DNA from: Gentiana macrophylla
Taxonomy: Eukaryota > Streptophyta > Magnoliopsida > Gentianales > Gentianaceae
NCBI GenBank assembly: GCA_026214975.1
Contig: CM047808.1
Span: 52,740,321-52,804,320 of the forward strand
Reading direction: 5' to 3'
Length of the DNA stretch: 64,000 bases
The notes under the pieces: model-generated
Told to the model about the DNA's origin: nothing
The model's input: only the letters and a program-made list of their open reading frames with translations
Database searches by the model: none
Program-made: the position numbers and the translations under genes
Part shown: positions 57,601 to 64,000 of the stretch, piece after piece
Numbering within the stretch: position 1 is the stretch's first letter
Layout: each line of letters begins with the position of its first letter

Positions 57601-57842
57601 GTCACGGTTGTTGAATCTTTGAGACTTAGTTTTGAAACTTGCCTTTGTTTGTTTTCCTGTTGACACGCATCACATAAGTTGTCCTTCTTATATGATATCT
57701 CCGGTAATCCAATGACTAGTGCTGCTTAAAAAGTATATTGATGTCATCAAAGTTGAGATGACTCGAGTTTCTGTGCCATGACCGGTGATTTACGATTTGG
57801 TTTGCACAAGCAAACAAGTTTCGGCGACGGTCGTTGTCCAGT

Positions 57843-58185
57843 CTACCACATCATGTTTTCCTTCCTTCTTCCGGCTAGGACAACTTGATAAGCTGATTCG
57901 CTGATGACAACGCAGAAATCTTTATCAAAAGTAACTTTGTATCCCATATCACAAAATTGACTTGTGCTGAGTAGATTGTAGTGTAGTCCTTCTACATAGG
58001 ATACATTCTTGATTGTAAGTCCATTTCTGATTAAGGTGCCAAAACCTCTGGTGTAACCTGGTTTATCTTTACTTCCAAAATTAACTTTTGGTCCATTCTT
58101 TTCAACGAAATTACTGAGACAGTCTTTGCTCTTTGTCATGTGTCTAGAGCAACCACTGTCAAAGTACCATATATCCTGCAGTGAA
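57843..58185 (-). pseudogene. Element E protease
   Basis: Reads QDIWYFDSGCSRHMTKSK, the copia protease active site (DSGCSRHMTG), then GFGTLIRNGLTIKNVSYVEGL and HYNLLSTSQFCDMGYKVTF, the usual continuation into GAG-preintegrase. The frame is open to 57843. The active-site Asp, Ser and Gly are present. Confidence 0.92.
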
Positions 58186-58189
58186 AATT

Positions 58190-59455
58190 AAAAATTTTTA
58201 GGTACCCAACTCAGTTTGGGTCCATGAGGGTCAGTTGTCAGTACAACTCTGGGAATATATCCTTTTGGAATTCTTCGGATATTGTTGCACTTGTTTTCAT
58301 ATATGTAAGCCACACTCCCATAGTGTCTATGTTTGGGTATGTCTTATTTATATGATTTCTCGAATCTTCGATCGTAATTTGTTTCCATGTTGATTTTTGT
58401 TATTAAACTGGAGTGGTAACCATCATTCTTACGCATATGAGGTCTATCTTGACCTTTGTCTTTGTGACTTATGCCGAGAGGCGAGATTAGTCCTCTGCTT
58501 TGAGTTTTGACCCGAAACTTGTGATAAGTTTTCGGTTTGGAATGATTGTCATTATTAGTTTTAATAACAAATTGTAAAATTCAATCATCATCGAGAGGAT
58601 ACAACCTTCCTTTCCCCCGAATGTGTGAATCTTTGAATGATTGACATTCTTGGATTTGTTTTGATTGTAATTTTTACGGTTCCCCGACTTCATTGGTTTT
58701 TGTGAATCTGGCGCGGTTGATTTGCCGTGTTGGTTTCTATTGAATACAATTTGGTCTACCATTTGATTTAGTTTTGTAGGTAGATCTGCTTGTCTTCTTA
58801 GAAAGCCGATTTATCTGTGTGATCTTGGCTTTCTTGGTTCAAACAATTTTCGATTTGTGGAACTTGCTCGACTACAAACTTAATACGATTTTGGTACTCG
58901 GCCAGCGGCTTTGCTAGTTCCATTCTTTGAAGATTGTTGTGTATCAAATCCTAACCCGATTTTGTCTCCATATGGTTTCTCCGATTTGAATCCGATGAAT
59001 TGAACTTGATTGAGCAAGCGATTCGATTCTTTGCTTGCGTGATGCGATGAGTCGATCTTTGAATCTTTCCTTTATCGATTTTAGTCGGTTTCAACATTTT
59101 TAGTTCAGACTTCAATCTTTCAACTTCAATAATTAGACTCTCTTTTCACTTTGATTGATTCATAACCGGCTTGTATGGTTACTAGTGATTCATCAATTCA
59201 TCAAGAGTTTCTTCTAATTCTAGATTTTTGGATTGAGAGTCGTGATCGAAGAACATGCATTCATCATGGAAACTGAAGTGAGGAATATTTAGAGTTTGAT
59301 TCACATACCTCATTTGGATCTTCCATGTGTGCCATTAAAGTTGTATCATCCGATAATCTTTCGATAGCCAACTTCATAATCTGATTCATCTCAAAGCAAA
59401 AGTGCTCTTCTACCAACTCTCCTTGGTGGTGTCTTCTTGATCGATTCACGGACAT
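58190..59455 (-). pseudogene. Element E Gag-Pol linker, degraded
   Basis: Short frames only. 58762-58487 is Asn/Lys/Gln-rich (NRNQHGKSTAPDSQKP, NYNQNKSKNVNHSKI), like the linker after the zinc knuckle. 59455-59264 contains EEHFCFEMNQ and MAHMEDPNEV. The SIRE-type linker coil probably lay here. Many CG-containing words in this stretch look like altered CAG/CTG words. Confidence 0.5.
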
Positions 59456-59461
59456 TCGGCT

Positions 59462-60370
59462 TTATAATGTCCCGGTTTCTGCTTGATGGAAACAGAGGTA
59501 TTCATCATCTTTTCTTTTCTCTGGAGTTCTTTTGATGAACTTTTGAGTGACTGGATGTCCACTCTTCATTCTTCGAATTCTGTTCATCATTAGAGCCATT
59601 TGTTCTTCCATTTCATCCAATTCATGAATATTATTAGATGAGCTTTCTTGAATCTCATTTGATGCTGCTGTAAGTGCTATGGTCTTTGGTTCTTCCAGAG
59701 CTTTAATTATTGCAGTTGTGGTTGTGAAATCTTCACTGAATTCATAAGCTTTCAGATCTGAAAAGATCTTGAATGAATCTTCTACATCAAGTCTCCTGGA
59801 TTCTTCTATAGCAGTGACCTTCATTTTCCAGCACATTGGCAATGCCTTCAATATCCTGGTGTTGATGACTTTCTTTGAGTATTCAATCTTGAGTAGATCT
59901 AGTTCATCCATAATAGCACTGAATCTTGTTTCCATTTGATCAATGGTTTCTCCAGATTTCATCTTGAAATTCTCGAACTTTTGCTTTGCAACGGAAATTT
60001 TATTTTCCTTGATTGAATCTGTTCCTTCACAAACTAACTGAAGTTTGTCCCACATTTCTTTGGCAGTTGTGCATTCTTTCACCTTTAAGTACATGTTGCT
60101 GTCAAGGGTTCTGAGGATAAAGTCCATGGCAACATTGTTGAGATTGTTTCGCTTGCGATCATCACTGGTCCATTCAGATTTGGGTTTTGGAACTCGAACT
60201 TGTCTGTCACCTTCAGTTTGCATGTAGGTGATCTGGATTGGTCCATCAGTGAGTACATCCATCATTTCATCATGAGTAGCTGCTAGGAATGCCTGCATAC
60301 GACGTTTGTATTCGTCAAATCTGTCCATGTTGCACATAAGCATTTGTCTTGCATATTGATTGTTATCCAT
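59462..60370 (-). CDS. Element E Gag (UBN2-type), nearly intact
   Basis: A 302-codon frame from an ATG 104 bases inside the 5-prime LTR. It contains MLMCNMDRFDEYKRRMQAFL and SEWTSDDRKRNNLNNVAMDF, then TAKEMWDKLQLVCEGTDSIK, FKMKSGETIDQMETRF and RILKALPMCWKMKVTAIEES: the copia Gag (UBN2/RVT-associated) blocks in order. The frame ends YLCFHQAETGTL at the zinc knuckle; an altered reading here destroys the expected CFxCxxxGHY. If the tail (HYKAEC in the next frame) is rejoined conceptually, the knuckle would be complete, so one or two small changes separate it from the full Gag. This is the longest intact retroelement ORF in the window. Confidence 0.92.
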   Translation of the reverse strand: MDNNQYARQMLMCNMDRFDEYKRRMQAFLAATHDEMMDVLTDGPIQITYMQTEGDRQVRVPKPKSEWTSDDRKRNNLNNVAMDFILRTLDSNMYLKVKECTTAKEMWDKLQLVCEGTDSIKENKISVAKQKFENFKMKSGETIDQMETRFSAIMDELDLLKIEYSKKVINTRILKALPMCWKMKVTAIEESRRLDVEDSFKIFSDLKAYEFSEDFTTTTAIIKALEEPKTIALTAASNEIQESSSNNIHELDEMEEQMALMMNRIRRMKSGHPVTQKFIKRTPEKRKDDEYLCFHQAETGTL

Positions 60371-60459
60371 TGTGAGTGAGTGAAGACTGAAAAAAAATAG
60401 CTTTCAAATAAGAACAACTAGAGGATAACGAGCAAATGATATCTGGTTAAAGAAACACT

Positions 60460-60471
60460 GCTCTGATACCA
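60460..60471 (-). other. Primer binding site of element E
   Basis: GCTCTGATACCA on the plus strand (TGGTATCAGAGC on the coding strand), two bases from the LTR: a perfect plant initiator tRNA-Met type site. Confidence 0.93.
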
Positions 60472-60473
60472 AT

Positions 60474-62170
60474 TGTTGGTCCCTTGGAAAGGCTGACACA
60501 AGTTTAGAGGGGGGGTGAATAAACTTGTCACCAAAAGCTGAATTTTAAACAGATTAGGAATCAGATAAAACTTGTGTGGAGTTGAGCTGACTAAGCTGAG
60601 ATTAAATCAAAAGCGACTTAGTCAAATCGAGTCAACCGGCGGATATAATTTTAGCCTTTATATTGATCTTGTTGTTCATTATGGCGAGTGTTGTGAATCG
60701 AATTACGTGAATGTCGGCCAGACTGTGAGATGTATAACAATCAAGTATCACAATCTTTGTAAGTAAATATTAAATAAGTAAGTAAATGCGTAAAGTAAGT
60801 AAAGCGAGATGTTATAGAGGTTCCGGTGGTGTAATCTCTGACGCCCTCTCTTCCCTCGTGGTGCGGAGGAAAATTCCACTTGAACTTCTTGAGGTGAATC
60901 TGTTAAAAAGTCCTAAACAATAGTCCTTGGCTAATCCTAGCTTCACTATCTAAACAATTGTAGAACAGTAGAATTGCTACTCTCCAAATGCTTGAACCAT
61001 TGGTCCTTAGAGGTAGGATTGCCTCTTCACCACTACTACCACAAACACAGTCTACCCGACTGCTTGTCACAACTGTCCTTGACAAAACCTTCCCGGTTTG
61101 CTTCATAGTCTAAACCTTTGAAATAGAATCAAAGTTGGGCTGAGAATCAATAAATTGATTCTTGTTTGTGGTTCTTCAGAGTGTTGAATTCTTGATAAAT
61201 TCTTTGTAGCTTCGAACACTTGAAGAAATACTAGATATGATCTTGTTATAGTTCAGTGATGATGATAATTCAAATAATGTGCACAAATTGCTTGTTGATT
61301 CTTGTATATGCTGTGTTGTTTTTGATTGTGCAAAGTCTTCTATTTATAGTGTTAAGTCCAACGTTCATCTGACTTTGATTTGAATTGTATCAACGTATAT
61401 CTTGCAACGGTTATATTTTTCTGACCGTTCCTGCTGTGTCAGTGATTCATCCAATGAATTTTCTTTCTTTACAACGTTCGATTGTACTTTCGGTTTGTTG
61501 GATGGTGACTTATAAAACCGAGTTTCCTTGTCGTTTTTTCATCGCCGATTTCTAATCGACTTGGAGCATTAATCGAGATTTTATTCTTCTTCAAAAATCA
61601 GTACTCCAGTTTTCATCTGATTACAATTGACTTAATCAGAGTACACCATGATATATTTATCATCTAAGACTTTATTGTCCTTATGTTCTTAGGTCTTCAT
61701 ACAAGATCCATAAATTCAGTTCAGGTCACCACAATCTTGCCTGAAGTCGAACTTTATAGTCTCGACTTTAATCTTCACAACTGAGTTTGTGCCCTCAGTT
61801 CTTCATTCTTCAATAATCGAGTCTGTGTCCTCGATTCTTCATTCTTCAAGATAAGCCAACCGAGTCTCAGTAACTCTCAGCGAACTTACCTTCTTCAGTA
61901 GATGTATTCTGAGTCAGTTTGTTTGTCTTGATGATTTCCAGTTTTCTAATTGTTTCCCAGTTTTTTGTTTTACGACACACTATCAATTACAGTGCTTGTC
62001 TGATGTAACTTATACAAAGATCAGACTCTAATAAATCTTATACATTCAGTAATAGACATCTTTTAGCTTTCCACTATAATAGCTGGCTTCAGCACTTCAT
62101 CAATGGGTTAAGACAACATTATAATAAATAAGATGAATTATCATCAAAACATAAAATTTTATTTCCAACA
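60474..62170 (-). repeat. 5-prime LTR of element E
   Basis: 1697 bp, TGTTGGTCCC to TTTCCAACA on the plus strand, matching 50359-52053 closely. On the coding strand a TATA-like ACTATAAATAG occurs near 61350. Confidence 0.95.
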
Positions 62171-62175
62171 ATATT

Positions 62176-62545
62176 TTTGTTCTGAAAGAAATAATCGTCT
62201 GTTTCCTGAGGATTCAATCCCTGCTCCACTATACTCGTTATAGAGGTTGGAGGTGTTTATTTTTGGTGGTTTAACGACACACCAAATTTTGGTTCCGTTG
62301 CCGGGGAACGGCTATAGTATTATTTCTTTTTGGGACTTTGTAACACTAATCGTTGCAGTGCATGCCTAGATCTTCTACAACAGGTGAATTGATATTCGAT
62401 CAAGAAATCGAAAAGATAGCAAAGAAACTGAAAAAGGAGGCAAAAGAAGCTTAGAGGCAACTCGAGGCATTCACGTCTTCACCTGATCATGCACTAGATA
62501 CAGTTATAGAAGATTCATCGACCGAAGATCATGCGATTGTATAAC
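62176..62545 (+). mobile_element. Gypsy (Tat/Athila-like) leader and gag start fragment
   Basis: Contains CAAATTTTGGTTCCGTTGCC followed by GGGGAACGG, the leader phrase typical of plant Tat/Athila Gypsy elements (TTTTGGCGCCGTTGCCGGGG), preceded by a GTGGTTTAACGACACACC segment. A frame then opens at about 62362: MPRSSTTGELIFDQEIEKIA, then KKLKKEAKEA and a stop, the lysine-rich start of gag. It breaks off at the 31-bp repeat. The left flank continues to the target site of element E, so E inserted in this element or its LTR. Confidence 0.65.
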
Positions 62546-62576
62546 TGTTATTGAAATCTCGATTGATGCGATTGTA
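62546..62576 (+). repeat. 31-bp direct repeat, copy 2
   Basis: Exact copy of 49527-49557. A shorter overlapping word, ATGCGATTGTA, also occurs just before it at 62531. It ends directly at the next LTR start. Confidence 0.9.
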
Positions 62577-64000
62577 TGTAACGCCCCGTTCCCAGACACC
62601 GAGTCCTTATCCGGAAATGGAACGTTCGGCACGTATAAAATAAAAGTAAATTCATTTTATACGTAAGCCTCTACAACGTCGTATCAAATTAAAGCAAACG
62701 GAAGCAAAAAAAACTCAGGTATAAAATTTCTAAACGTTAAAGAATAGAAAAAGGAAATCTAAAAGCGGAAATGTAAATTTATTACATTTGAGAAAGTACG
62801 AAAATCCCAAAAGAAAAGTACTACACGTCTCGAAAGACCAAAAATCTACCTCAAAATTATCAAAAGTAATCCAAATGTATAAGTAAAGCAGTAAATGATA
62901 AGTCTTCAACGAGCGCCATCAAACGTCGTCGTCGGACTCCTCCTCGAAAACCTGTTCGTCTTCTCATCCCCAAACACATAGAAAACATGCATTTGAGGTA
63001 ATTACAACGTACTTAATAAGAAAGATAATCTATGATAACAACTGTAGTTCATAAGGAAAAGATATTTAAATCGATTGGTTGTTTATGTGAGACCGACTCA
63101 ATCTAGGGTTCATTTCATGTCCATCAACATGAATTGACTAAACGTTTCTACTTAACTTATCTATGTTACAACCGTACTCAAGGGCCCTACGCATATCCAA
63201 GCTGGGGATATTCTTTTGCAACATATTAGTGGATCACACCAATATCCACGGAGACTAGAATAGGTAGACTCCGATAGCTCGCACGTCTCAGCAGAGTCCC
63301 TCCGTACTTAGGGTCTTTGACCTACGGAGTTCTTCCACCTTCAGAGGTAGCACATGCATCACGATTTAGCCTGGTGCCTAGCCAAGAGAGACATGTTGTT
63401 TAATCTTTTACTAGTCAAGCACGTTGATTATTAGGATGATTAACTAGCCACCTAAGTGTTTTCAAATAATCTCCCTCACACCTACTACTCTCTTCCTAGA
63501 CCACTAGACACGGACAAGTCCTAGCAATTACACAGACATTGATGAATGCTAACTCATCAAAGCACAAGCCTATCATGCTCTTCCGACGGATCCGAACTTC
63601 AACTCCCTTTAAGAGTACATTCGGTGTTTAAAGCGAACGAATCGAAGCTCAATTCAGGCTTGTTCAAGTTTATACAAAGGTTAACATATCACGTTTAAAG
63701 GTTTAGAAATGATAAAGCGTACTTATAAGGCTGAACAACAACCAAACGTCCGTTTAAAGACATGGACGCCTGTCTGGAACCTACTGGACGCCCGTCCACT
63801 TTCCCCAGACGCTCATCCCCCCTAAAACAGCTACATCATGAATCCAAAACAACACCTCAGACGCCCGTCCAGGTAATCCAGACGCCCGTCTGAAATGTAG
63901 CCAAGGCATACGCCCGTCCACATGAAGCAGACGCCCGTCCGACCTGGGTTTCGGCTAGAACCCTAAAATCTCCAACACGATTTCCACATCGTTTCTCAAC
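62577..64000. repeat. LTR, probably Gypsy, truncated by the window end
   Basis: Starts TGTAACGCCCCGTTCCCAGA, a start typical of Gypsy (Tekay/Del-like) LTRs, read from memory. No ORF. The inner part is rich in CG words, with a cluster of GACGCCCGTCC units at 63768-63945. The other end and coding part lie outside the window, so orientation and family are uncertain. Confidence 0.55.
63768..63945. repeat. GACGCCCGTCC-type repeats, seven irregular copies
   Basis: Variants of (A/G)GACGCCCGTCC(A/G) occur about every 20-30 bases, each an imperfect dyad (GGACG ... CGTCC). Confidence 0.8.

Larger units (their letters stand above)
50359..62170 (-). mobile_element. Copia element E, 11.8 kb, minus strand
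   Basis: Near-identical LTRs (50359-52053 and 60474-62170), 5-bp target duplications ATATT (50354-50358 and 62171-62175), a tRNA-Met primer site inside the right LTR and a purine tract inside the left one. On the minus strand: gag, protease, integrase, RT and RNase H, and then an extra coding region of about 2.5 kb before the 3-prime LTR. Size, long LTRs and an extra 3-prime ORF recall SIRE/Maximus-type copia elements. Coding frames are interrupted throughout, though motifs remain well preserved. Confidence 0.96.

Overview
This is a nuclear plant window, most likely from a eudicot. It is AT-rich and consists almost entirely of nested and decayed transposable elements. I see no intact single-copy host gene, rRNA, tRNA or CRISPR array. 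The evidence for a plant is Ty1/copia elements primed by initiator methionine tRNA (TGGTATCAGAGC-type sites), Tnp2-type CACTA, MULE, hAT, Stowaway and Helitron hallmarks, an RPA-bearing Helitron, and captured pieces of plant-specific gene families (GRAS, GTE bromodomain, MYB-CC/PHL).

Layout. 1-573 is a CACTA Tnp2 transposase fragment. About 574-5453 is a decayed copia element (A) ending in a short LTR. 5464-19678 is copia element B (plus strand). Its left LTR is split by an almost complete copia element C (minus strand, 5733-10735, TSD ACTAT). Its right LTR is split by a 1.2 kb non-autonomous hAT (17117-18347, 8-bp TSD). 19679-21930 is a truncated copia pol (D). 22246-23790 holds a Helitron 3-prime terminus, a 131-bp foldback, and a Stowaway-like MITE with a Harbinger-like insert.

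23816-32420 is the most distinctive part. Two Mutator-like elements lie 350 bp apart, each with a recognisable 9-bp target duplication (TAAGTGAAA and ATAAAGAAA). Both carry host-gene pieces: a GRAS/SCL fragment meeting a GTE bromodomain fragment tail to tail next to a large minisatellite in the first, and a PHL-type MYB-CC exon plus an unidentified minus-strand ORF in the second. 32888-36629 is a 5-prime-truncated L1-type LINE with a 19-bp TSD. 37097 to about 44930 is a minus-strand Helitron with Rep/helicase and an RPA1-like gene, whose HUH motif has lost one histidine. A CACTA end follows at 45115. Then come a poorly explained stretch with a long hairpin (47816-47948) and a small poly-A retroposon (50084-50254).

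50359-62170 is an 11.8 kb copia element (E, minus strand, TSD ATATT) with 1.7 kb LTRs, gag and pol, and a further sense-strand region of about 2.5 kb between RNase H and the 3-prime LTR. After it come a Gypsy leader/gag fragment (62176-62545) and the start of another LTR, probably Gypsy (62577 to the window end).

The genes form no pathway; they are transposition modules (gag-protease-integrase-RT-RNase H; Rep-helicase-RPA; transposase) and transduplicated host fragments, nearly all broken. Many disruptions, and many differences between repeat copies, involve CAG/CTG against CG, which raises the possibility of systematic consensus errors on top of real decay. Boundaries were read by eye from TSDs, TG...CA ends, primer sites and motif matches; no alignment or database search was run.
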